Both the position numbers and the translations under genes were made by a program. This document shows positions 1 through 10,529 of a DNA stretch of 64,000 bases, piece after piece. Source of the stretch: Casuarius casuarius (lineage: Eukaryota > Chordata > Aves > Casuariiformes > Casuariidae). The notes under the pieces are model-generated. The model worked only from the letters and a program-made list of their open reading frames with translations, made no database searches and was not told the DNA's origin. The stretch's first letter is position 1; every line of letters starts with the position of its first letter. Where the stretch lies: contig PTFA01000194.1 in the NCBI GenBank assembly GCA_003342895.1, forward strand, positions 1,398,095-1,462,094, written 5' to 3'.

Positions 1-1260
1 TCCCCTGGGAACCTCCTTTTTGCCCCAAGGAGCGCGCAGGGGTGTGAGCGGTGCCGCGCGGCGCTCGCAGCCGCCTGGGCTGGCGGCAGGGGAAGGATTC
101 GGCNGCTGCTGAAGAAAAAGCAAGCTGCAAATCGCCTGCCGGACAGGATTTGGCCCGCGCGCTCGGCCGTTTTCTACAAATCCTGGCTCAGTGGCAGGTT
201 ACGGCCCCTCCGTGGCTGGGGGCTTGCAAAACCGAGCGAGTCGTCTCCTTNGGGATTGGCGAGGTTCGCTGGGCTGGGGGACTTGGGAACGGGCTTGGTT
301 CTCCCGAGTGGACTTTGCGCGCAGAGGGCCGTATCTGAGCGCGGCCCGCTGCCTTCAGCAGATTCCCGTGGGTTGTGTTTGGCTGGGACGAGCATATCCC
401 AAAGCACGGGGCTGTTCTCCGGGATGGCAGCTTTCCCATAGCGATTTTTTTTTTTGCTTGATTTAAAAAAAAAAATCAACTATCGACCTTGCACTGTGCT
501 GTCCTTGAGCAAGCGGGGACCTTCGGTGGTCCCCCTTGGACACAGGCGTGCTTGCGCCCGCGGGAGCGGGGCCGGCCGTGCCCCCTCCGCGGGTCCGGCC
601 GGCGTCGCCGTGCAAAGCTCCGAAGAAAACGGCCCCCCGAAACAGGAGGGTCGGGCGGCTGCGCTCCGTCAGCGAGGCCCTTGTGTTGGCGTGGGATCGT
701 GCCCTCCGATCGGAGGAGCGTTGAGTGGTTCAAACAGATGGCCAAGATTATGCGGGCTGCTGGGGTGTCGGCGCGCGGCTCCGTTTGCAGCGCGTTGCCC
801 GATACGGCGCACGTGACGAGCCCTTCCCAGCACGACGCGGGGGGCGGGGGCGACGCCGTCTGCCGCGGTCGGGTTTCACGGCCTCACCTGTCGAGCTGCT
901 GAGCTCTCCCCGTTGACCGTGCGCTGGGGGGGACGNGTTTGGACGGCGGCTCTGCCTCGCTGATCGGATTAGCGTGACGCTGCGCGGCGGAACGCGCCGC
1001 TCCTTCTGGGCATAAAACCGGTGGGAAGGAAAACCCGCGGGCTCGACTCCNCGTTTGGGGACTTTTTTNCCCCCCTTATTTTTTTCCTTTTCTTTGAAAG
1101 TGGGCGAGGGCAGCGCTCCGTAGCACGCCGTGCTCTGGGTACCTCGAGGCTCTCGCAGGAAACGCTTGGTTTTCGAGCGGATCCGGCGAGCCCCAGCTGC
1201 AGTCGCTATTAAAGTTCTACCTAAACCGACGTATTTCTGAGCCGTGGCTCTGATCTGGCC
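1..1260. promoter_or_regulatory. CpG-rich zone, probable edge of the exon-1 CpG island
   Basis: CpG dinucleotides are dense through about 1260 (for example around 541-620, 760-870 and 935-1000), then thin out. HS3ST3 first exons sit in large CpG islands, so the simplest reading is that this is the downstream shoulder of that island, immediately inside intron 1. No coding frame matches the family. It could instead be an independent CpG-island promoter. Confidence 0.5.
443..477. repeat. Perfect A/T inverted repeat (13-bp arms)
   Basis: GA followed by T11 (443-455) and A11 followed by TC (465-477) are perfect reverse complements around a 9-nt spacer. It lies in the CpG-rich opening zone. It may be two opposed homopolymers or an old retrotransposon A-tail. 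Confidence 0.7.
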
Positions 1261-4149
1261 CATTGCTGAATTCATTTTGCCGTCAGACCTTGCTCGAGCC
1301 CGAATTCGGTGCTGTTAATCCATCCCACGTAGGAAGGAGGCTAAGGATCTCTCGGGGCGCGCGTTGACCTCTCGCAGTGGTGTGAATACTGGCGATCAGT
1401 AGGTTAAGGAGATAATTAATAGGCCGGGGCCGTGCAGGACAGTTAACATATGGGCTCAAAGCACAACAAATAGCCGGGCGCCTTGTTTCAGTGGTATAAT
1501 TAGGGGGTCGGGGGGCTATCGGCTGCTACCTGTTGTCACCACGTGGCGTGTGAGGAGTGACGGCAGGAGAGGCCTCTCGGTGCGCTGGGGGATTGACTAA
1601 GTGCCGTGCTCGGTCCTGACTTGCTGCTAATGACTCCGTATCGGCGCTTGCCCGCGCTGTTGCAATTTCAGGTCTTGCAGCAGCTCCCGGTGTGTTTTTC
1701 TTAATTAGCTTGCTCGAAACACCATGGGCTTTTTAACGTGGCTGAGCTCATCAGACCTTACCAATCGCAACCAAAAGGCAGTGGAGTANGTGGACCTCCT
1801 CTTGACTTTCCTAGTGAAGCATCTGATGATGAAACCTGCTGATTATCAGCAGGCTCAAAACGAACGTGAGGTTAATTCAGGGCAGTGATTTATCGGCGAT
1901 CTAGTATTGCCATTAGGGAGTTCCTATGATTATGCTATTACTGATGTCCTGTCCCCTGCCATCTCCTGGTCTCCAGTTGGTCTGGAGGTCACTGCGAGAT
2001 GCCTAGAGATGAATCTCGAAGGTGGTGAACTGAGGTCCGGGCAAGTGGAGGCAAGGAAGGTTGTTAGCAGAGTAATGAGCAGGGCGAGCCCTCTGCGGAG
2101 GGCTGTCCTGGAGCTGTAAGGGCATCTTTGGGCACTGCAGAGGCTGCTCAGATTTAGTGATACACAGTCAGTCTTGGTTTGTTCACAGATGTTAAGGGAA
2201 GCAGATCATCTCTTCTGAAGCCGTGTGGGGCTTCAAGCACTCTTGGTGGTGGCTTTGCTCTTGGTAGTAGTTCTGAAGGCAGAAGAAGAAAACGAACTCG
2301 GTGGTGGCGATTCTGCACGTGGCACCGTCACATGCGGGGGGGAAACGGGATGTTTGGGGTGAGGAATGAGCTGCCTTCGTTAGCCATGGCCTTGCAAAAT
2401 GTGGCCTCCAGGTCCTGCAAGCACGTGTGCTGCTATCCGCGGAGTCCCGCTGGAGTCACTCAGAGAAGCTCAGACTTAGGTGGTTGAGGATCTGGATGAT
2501 ACTGATAGGAATGTAAGAGGAAAATACATTTGGAAGTGCTACAGGCAGAAAACCTCACACTCATTTCAAGGAAATGGCTAATTCACGGGTCTTTTGTTTC
2601 TTCTGTTGAAATCCCTGAGCATGGCAGTGCCCTGTGACGTGATAGCAGGGGAGGGGAGAATTTTTTTTGAAGAAAAGCAACGTCATGTCTCACTGTAGTT
2701 CTGCTNAATCCTTTACGTCTGCTTGAACCTCCTCAGTGGTGCTCAAAATCTACTTTNTTCTCTCCTCTCCCTGCAGAACAGGGACAGAGAAGGTCTCTAC
2801 CGAGGGCCTGCGCGAGTTAGCGCCGGCTTCGAGGGAGTTGTATCGCTTTATAGCAGCTGAGGATCTGACCCAGATTGTATTTTGCAGCCATCCGGTGCTA
2901 ACCTTGGTCTGCACGTAACTTTGTACAGCGGCTTTAGAGGAGGTCAGATCTGCTACCCCTTGCTCAGAGGAAGAGTCCTCGCTGCTAAGGACAGCCCGGT
3001 GCCTTCTTGCAAGCCTTGCGCTGGTAAAATCCGTAAGAGCAGAGCTGTAATCTGGCTGCTCTGCTCANCTTGTACTGCAGCGCACTTCTGAAAATCCACC
3101 CGAGCGCCTAGTTTATTAGAAAAATGATCAGTTGTAACCTCGCCTTTGAGTTGGCACGGGCTGCTCCCTCCGGCGTGACTCCTGGCAGCTTAGCAGTCAG
3201 GCCAGAAGCAAGCGAGAGTTGTGCGTGTGTATTTTTTTTATATGCACACTCATAATATTATAGCTGGATGTATATATTTTATACATCCCTTGCTGAACAT
3301 GAATGGGAGACCGAATCCTGCATTGCTGCAGCCGCGGTCCTGNGACCGGCGAGACCAAGCACAGCTGGAGTGAAAACACCGATTCTCTCACAAAATGCAC
3401 TTCTCATGCGTGAAGCTGGCTCCACTGAAGAGACATGTCTTCAATAGCGCGCCGGTGGCCTGGGCAGTGAGCTGCTGTTTTTCAGTAACCGTATCTGTGC
3501 CTGAATTTCTGGCTCTGTTTAATGTGGTCGTNAGCCCTGCCTGAGTGAGGGCTGCAGGATCAGGCCCTCTGCGCATATCCGTGCGACTGGCTTTAGGAAG
3601 CGTTTCCCCACAGGCGTCCACATCCTCTTTGGCAAAACCCATCGCNGTGATGAAGTTTGATAAAGCAGCTAGAAAAACAGCTTTATGTTAAACCCCTTAG
3701 CTTGCGACTAGCAGCCTGTCTCAAGTATTGACTATAAACTCGTCTTAAAATATAAAAGTCTGCAGAGTGCAGAAGTGCAGTGTGTGACGGCTTAGGAAGT
3801 CTTTTGGAAACTGCTGAGCTGGTGAAAGCGATTGAACGCAGAAGAACCGAGAGGACTGACGTTATGCTGACATTAAATTGCTTTAATATTTTTGGGTTTA
3901 TTGTAATCTTGCACTANGGTCTGTGTGGTTGCAGCTAGTGGCCTGAGCCTGGAAAGACGTTGGTGACTTGGTGTAGTGATTTTCCGGTCACTAGGGGGAG
4001 GACGAAACCCCGGAGTTTTATTAATAAAAACGCTTTGCTGCTTCATTTAGCTGTTAAATATTTGTTTAAAAACTGGCAAGGCCTGCAGCTTTGGCATGCC
4101 TTTGGCTTATTTTTTTTATTTATTTTTAAAGATGTGTGGGACCTGGAGT
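1261..4149 (+). other. Intron block, no gene seen
   Basis: Unique intronic sequence. A stretch at about 1380-1500 contains AATTAATAGG and other A/T-rich words inside CpG-poor sequence and could be a conserved noncoding element. No repeat family was recognised and no frame looks coding. Confidence 0.4.
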
Positions 4150-4860
4150 GAAAGGAAAGGGTGCAGCCCTTGGACGTGAGCGGCGTTTGCGTGCCGGCGG
4201 TGACGNGTGTGCGAGGATGGGCAGCGGCCACCAAAGGCACCCGGTGGCTTTGTGCCAGCGGGGCTCGGGCTCNGGCTCGGCACGGCAGAGGGGCTGAGGG
4301 AAAGCGTTTGGGGCGTCAGCGCCCACGTTTTGGCCGGGCAGCGCCCCAGCGTTGTCCTGCCGCCGTGCCCGCCTCGGGCGGCGACTCCTTTTTGAGGACT
4401 GGGGCCGGGGCGATGAGCAAAGCCCGTCTCCTTCCACCTGCCCCAGTGCTCTGCAGTGAACTCGTTGCAACTTCACATGAAGCTTGTGGCTTCTCTTTTT
4501 CTCCTTAATTTCCCTCCGTGGCTGGTCTGGCAGCTAATGAGCGTTGGGCTGTCTGCGCGGCATTTCGAAAAGCCGAGGGAATAGTTAATAGGGGTGTTGA
4601 GCAGCGGGCGAAGCCTTGGGAGGAGGTATCGGACTTGCCGAGGCGGAAGAGCAGGTTGGCATTTCGGGCTGGGTTTTGCTGCGAGCTGGCGGCTCTCGAG
4701 CCCCGCGGTTGCAGGGTGGCGCTTCCTCCGCCGCCCGCATGCGCTCGGTGGCCGTGGGCGCCCGCGGGGCATCGCGGTGCCGCCGCGCGCACCGGCTCCT
4801 TGGCAGGCTGCCGGTCCTGCGCCGGGGCTATTGGCTCCCCCCGGAGACTATTTCAAGGTC
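4150..4860. promoter_or_regulatory. Intronic CpG island
   Basis: CpG-dense block separated from the first island by about 2.9 kb of CpG-poor sequence. CpGs cluster at 4165-4400 and 4680-4830. It ends abruptly at the CCAAT/TATA-like cluster at 4830-4904. Open frames here on both strands reflect high GC and have no recognisable domain. Confidence 0.55.
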
Positions 4861-4904
4861 ACACTGCTAAATGTAGTGTAATAATTAATTGAGCTATATA
4901 TAAA
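4830..4904 (+). promoter_or_regulatory. CCAAT / TCAAGGTCA / TATA-like cluster, candidate intronic promoter
   Basis: Within 75 bp there is an inverted CCAAT (ATTGG, 4830-4834), a perfect orphan-nuclear-receptor extended half-site TCAAGGTCA (4853-4861; ERR/NR5A type), a homeodomain-like AATTAATT (4883-4890) and TATATATAAA (4895-4904). The order and spacing are those of a TATA promoter firing rightward at about 4925-4935. No transcript evidence is available from sequence; an enhancer is the alternative. Confidence 0.35.
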
Positions 4905-7900
4905 CAGCAAGCTCAGGCGGTCCTAAAGCAGATTAAGAGCCTGTGAGTTTTCTCTCTCTCCCCAGGCTCCTTTCCTTCCTCCGGTCCCCCGCGCATCAGC
5001 ACTGCAGTTGTTGCACGCTCAGCCGTCCCAGGAAGGGTTATCATGGCTCCCCCAGCAGACCCCATCTTCCTCCCGCCGCGGTGGAGGAAGGGGCACGTGC
5101 AGAGTTCCCGGCTGGGAATCGCTTCCCCTGGGATCCGGTGCCTAATACTGGGAATAGCTACNAGGGATTCGCCTTCAATAACAAGAGTTTGTATAGCAAG
5201 TATAGCAAGAACTGAGCTTCTTAATTTTTGTTTGCTACCTAGGTGGTGGGAAAATTTCAGTGTGGGATAAAAAACACAAAACCCATCTGTGTGTTTGGGG
5301 CCAGAAGAAGGAATGGGGCTGGGTTTCCTGGAAGATCTACAGCAAGCTTTGAGTTTGTAAGGAGGCACAAAGAGCCAAACTAATACTTGCCATGTGACTC
5401 TTTGCAGAGTTGTCAGGTTTGTGCAGTATCAAAAGCAATGCTTCATTTTAACACTCTCAGATCTACCCAAAACTGGTTAAAGCTCACTTTTTGCAAACCC
5501 CAAAAGTAAGAATTTGCAGTTCAGGTTTGGTTTAAACTTCAAGTTACCTCTAATGTACCTACAGTAACAACACAAGAGAAGAATCGACTGTCCCTTCTGA
5601 GCAAGTGGAGGTGATATGAGCTGTCAGATGTTGAGGCTGCTGCAGAAGAAAGAGCAAAGCAACTTCCAGCACGTCCGTATCAGTCTGGGCTTTGCAGTGC
5701 ACTCAAGTGCCTGCAGTCTCTGCACACACTATAGCACAGTCTAGTCCTTGGTTATGTACAGTGAAACCCTTGGAAAACCTAGCCAACTCCGCCACGGGCT
5801 CCAGGGAGCAGTGGGGGAGCACACGTTCTCGCTGCACAGACTTGCTCTCCAATGACTTTATCGCACCTCTGCNTGGCTCTCCAAGGGGAGCCTGCATGCA
5901 GAAGGCCACGCAGGAGAGGCTGAGGATGGCGCAGGCCGGTGGGGAGAGTGCCCTGGGATCGCGGGGCTCCCGAGTGAGAAGTTGCGTGGGGTCACTCGAG
6001 CTGAGTTCTTCTGCTCCGTCGCTCTCCCTAAGACGGAGCTGGCTTGTCTCAGTTGCTGAGTGCCAGGATATATCTACATCCAGGAGATGGAAGCAGAGAG
6101 AATAGGCTTTGTGAGGGCTCACAATGGAGGCCCCAATCAGTTCAGCGCCGCCGAGGGGGACGCCGCTGTCTCTTTGGGAACCCAAGGGTGTAGAGATCAA
6201 AGGTGCGGGTGAGTCAATTACAATTCACATTTGGTTCATCCATATGTTTGGGTATTTGAAAGGCTTCAATGGTAACCCATTTTATATCTCCTATGCCCAT
6301 TGATTTGTTAATCTGACACTTGGTTTCATCTGAATAACAATAGCTCTCATTCAGGCTCCTCAGTGTTCAGGGAAAAGTCATTTCACTTGGGTTGTGCTCC
6401 AAGGCCTCAGCACACAGCCCACTGTGCTCTTTATGTAGAGGAGCTTGAGGGACGACGGGATAATTTGTCCCCGTAGTAGGCTTTGGAAGGAATATCAGCT
6501 CTCGGCAAAGGGGGACCGGGTTGGTTTGTGCGCCTGTTTCGCAGCATGGCCAGGACCTGGCTAGTGGGATGGACCTGCTCCCGACAGAAACCTCGCACCA
6601 GGTCGGATGCTGAAGGCACCTGTCAGGGTTTGGCCTGCTTGATTCAGCTCCACAAGGTTCTTTCTGCTTGTCACCGTGGCCATGGACCCGCTTGTCCCAG
6701 CCACCGGGATCCTGGTGGAGAAGTGGGCAAGGTTAAAAGAAAGATGACCCATGTAGTCAGAAACGAGTGAGCCTGAAGAGCCCTCCTAAATACAGCCTGA
6801 GCGAGTGTGCTGGGCTAGATCAAATCATCGGTATGGCGATGTAAAGTCTCTAATTACGTGAATACCTTTTTAATTAGAAGCGGTGCTTTGCATCTGTTGT
6901 ACCTACAGCAGCCCATCTTCACTAGCTGAGTCTGCTCTTTAAAGAGCTCTTGACTGCATTTAGTTGACTGTTTATGACCAAGTCATGATCCCACGTAATG
7001 ACTGGGGGAGAAGGGGAGTCTGCAGACAGACCTGCTCCTTCATGTTTCCCTAATTGGTGCCTGTCTCCCTCCCTTGCTGGGAATTTCACTCCTTCCCAAG
7101 GCTGTTTTTGTTTCCTCCTGCTNTATTCTTAATTCAGGAACCTCGTGGAGCCGGGTACCGGCATCGGGATATAGTAGCAGAGCTAACCCATAGCTTTCTT
7201 GCATCAATGGGCAGCGGTTCTGGTACACGATTCCTTTCTTCTGGAACTTAATTTTATTTTTTATTTTTGACATTTGGTATGGGGGGGGGGGTGAAAAGGA
7301 TGGGGAGAGACTAAGGAGGGCCGTAGTGGTCTGATAGGAGTTGCTGGAGGAAAAAAAATCCTAATCTGGGCAAACGTTTTCTCACTCATTAACCTGATCT
7401 GTTTACAACGGAGCTCCCTCAGTTTCCAATGCACTGGCCACTCCTTTATGACTGTAAATCGCAAATCCACTAATGAATGGGTCGAGACAGCAATCCCATT
7501 TGTGTTAAAATGCATTTAGGGATCAGTAGTGAGAGGATCAACGGTGTATTAATTTCCTAGACCTTTTGTTCCAGGGGGCGGTAAATATAGTCCGTCCTCT
7601 TGTGGTACATGCTGGCCAGGCCAGTTTCCAGATTACTGCAGGTTTGTGTCCTGCTCGGCACGGCCCCTTCCTTGCACCCGGAGGAGGCTCCAGCCTTCTT
7701 TAGCGAGGAACATCTGCTTATGCTAGGAAGGAGACAGGGGACCTGGGTAAATGAATTAGATAGATCAGCCTGGAATAAAGTCTAAACCAATTTTGAACTC
7801 TTGAACCACCCTGTTGGCTGGTCAGGGTAGTGAAAAGCCAGCTAGCAAGTGACGGGGGCCAAGCCCTCCCTAAAGTCTCTGCCTGGGTCCTGCACTGAGG

Positions 7901-8984
7901 AGAAGCTCTTGGTTTCGTGGCAGATCTAAGTCTTTCATGTGAGATTCTCAAAGCAGTTTACTGGTGTTAACTCTTGCCNTACCGCAGGAAGCAGGAGAGC
8001 ACAAGAGCTGGGCCACACAAGGGCAGGTTGCTCTCGCCAGGTCGGTCCTTTCCCATATAGCAGGTCTTCTTCTGGCANCTTGTTCATCCCTGCAAGTCCT
8101 GGCCACCACTCGAGTAAACCGTGCTGTCAGTTAGAGAGAGCATCCCGTTATCTTTAAAACTAGAGGAAGCCTGGTGCGAAAAAGTTAGACGTCTGCTTTG
8201 GGTGCTGCTGAAGAGCCAGTTGGAGCAGCACAGTTGGGATTTGGCANACACCTGCCGGTAGCATTAGGCCTGTGCTAGGAACATGCATGCATATATAGCT
8301 CTGAGCAAAAAGGACAGAAAAAAGTTGTTAGTCTTTTGGGGGGTGATGCTGAAAATGGGAAGCTAGCCACTTAACGAGCTGTCATTCAGAGGACTTAGCT
8401 GTTCAGACTCTGCTGTTCAGGAGATGGTGGGTGCTTGCCTGCCTTTGGCCAGTGATATCCCTTTAGGGGCAGATGATAGGTTCCTGGAGATCATGCTTGG
8501 CTTTTTGAAACAGTTATTAGACCTCCAGCTCTTACAAATATCTGTATCTGTATCTGTCTCAGCCTTGTTTCAAGCCTGCCCTGGCCTCACCGCCGGGAGC
8601 TGCCTTGCTGCGGAGAGGCTGAGCCGGTTCTGCGTGTGTCGGCAGACCGGCTCCCGCTCGGCAGCTGAGTCGAAGGTGCTCCCAGGGCTCTCTGTGCCGG
8701 GGGGAAAGTGCTGAGGCATAAAAAAAAGAGTTTTTCTGCAGATGAAAACCTCGCTCCCTGGTGTATCCAGACAGGAAGGAGATGAGCTCCCCTCCCTCCT
8801 TCGCTATCTTGCAGTGAGGAAGAGGAGCAGGAGCGGGGCTNTCGGGTGGCTGCCCCGGCACCAGACCCTTGCACGATGGTTTAATACCCCCTCCCTGGCA
8901 GCGGGTCTGCTCCTCCGGTGGGGGAAAGGAGGGGATTACTTTCACTGGGAATGTGAGAGGAAGGGGAGGGGGAAGGGAGGAAGG
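4905..8984 (+). other. Intron block, no gene seen
   Basis: Mostly unique sequence with a G11 run (7281-7291) and a short ATCTGT tandem at about 8538-8557. The minus-strand open frame 5703-6200 has no recognisable motif and includes an N. Confidence 0.4.
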
Positions 8985-9245
8985 CCTGGCCGAGTGAGGG
9001 CTGGCCTGGCCTCNGCTGAATGCAGCCCCTGATGCTTGAAACGCCGGGGCTGGTCGCCAACCGAAGCGCTCGAGGTGGGGCGCCTTTCTGCCCAGGGCTT
9101 ATNGGGGAGCGTTTGTCTAATCGCGGCCGTAAAGCCGCAGGGCGGGAAGGTTGGGCTCGACGAGGAGGAATGCGTGTCAAGGTGGCGAGGAAGGCCCTCC
9201 CTGTGCAAACGCTGGGCCGCTCGCGCCGGTGCCTAACAAAAGGCC
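8985..9245. promoter_or_regulatory. Short intronic CpG-rich block
   Basis: Roughly 22 CpGs fall within about 205 bases (9035-9240), far above the surrounding intron. No convincing TATA or coding exon accompanies it. It may be a small CpG island, enhancer or unmethylated element. Confidence 0.45.
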
Positions 9246-10388
9246 GTGTTATCTGGGTGACTTGTTACCTGTCCGTACAGGCACACCGATTAGAGCATTA
9301 ATTTATGTGCTCGGGGGAAAACACAAAAGACCTCTCAGCGGGGCAGTGATTTATGGACGGGGCAACAGAGGAACCAGGGTCCTGCCCATATCTTGCTGGC
9401 TCTGTTTTGTTCGGCGGCTGTTGACTTGGGCAGCTTCTAGGTAAGGGTTGACTCTTTGGTGTGTGGGATGTTTTTTCTTTTTTCCCCTCCNCTTCTAGCA
9501 AAATAGTGCAGGTGAAATGTAGTGTCACGGCTGCTCCGGTGTTCCAGGCGAGAGGGAAGGCGTGCAGAAGCGCTGGCCACATCCCTGTGCCGTGAAGCTG
9601 AGGGCGTCATGGGAGCAGCTTGCTCTCTCTTGCCAGGGGAATTAACCCCCGGACGGAGTCAGCCGGCCCGTCAGTGCAAGCATGTCCCACGTGTCCCCGC
9701 TCTTACGTGGCAGGTACCGCCGTGGTGGGCGAGAGAGCAGCTCGCTTTGCGTGCCTCGGTGGCACTGCTGGTGGCTAGAGAGGGGCAGCGTAGTAGTCAC
9801 TGGTGCACCTCTACTTAACCAGAAAGTTGATTTACAAGTGTGTGGTGTAAAAACTCCACATCTGTGTAATCCCTGCAGGCTGCCACCCTGTAACAGACCC
9901 AGGCAGGGGCTGCTTCGCTTGAAACAAACTTATTTTCTGGGAAACTTCTGGCTAAGGCAGCACTGACTACACAAATGCTGCTCTGGTGCTTTGTTACCGT
10001 NTGGGCAGCTGGTGGGTGCATGAAGTGATGTCTCTGCTCTGCATTAGATGCACAGGACATGCCCGTTGGGTCCAAAATGAGATGCAGTCTTCTCCCTGGG
10101 CACTGGACCACCAGTATACCCCATAAAAATGCTGAACTATCTCCTGTAGGGGTCCTGTAAAAGGCCTTGAACAGCAGGGACTTTAGGGATGAGGCTGATG
10201 GGATAAACTCCCACAGGTTTCCTGGATTAGAAGTATCTCCTAATGTCCTAGCGGGCGGTGTGAGATGCCAGACTTGCTGGGTCTGCTCGGCTCTCCGGAC
10301 AGGAGGCAGCAGTGGTTCCCTGTGTAGTGGGTAAGCTGGAGGGTCCAGCCCCCTGAAGTGTCCCTCCAGGAGAGCCCTATGACGTGAC

Positions 10389-10529
10389 GGGGGGGGGGGG
10401 GGGNNNNNNNNNNNNNNNNNNNNNNNNNNNNNNNNNNNNNNNNNNNNNNNNNNNNNNNNNNNNNNNNNNNNNNNNNNNNNNNNNNNNNNNNNNNNNNNNN
10501 NNNNNNNNNNNNNNNNNNNNGGGGGGGGG
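10389..10529. other. Assembly gap (117 N) flanked by G runs
   Basis: G15 at 10389-10403 runs into 117 Ns (10404-10520), which run into G9 at 10521-10529. The gap interrupts a G-rich tract that sequencing could not cross. Frames spanning it are artefacts of the Ns. Confidence 0.95.

Noticed and set aside
748..1275. 175-codon minus-strand frame
   Set aside because: GC-rich island with several Ns and no family resemblance.
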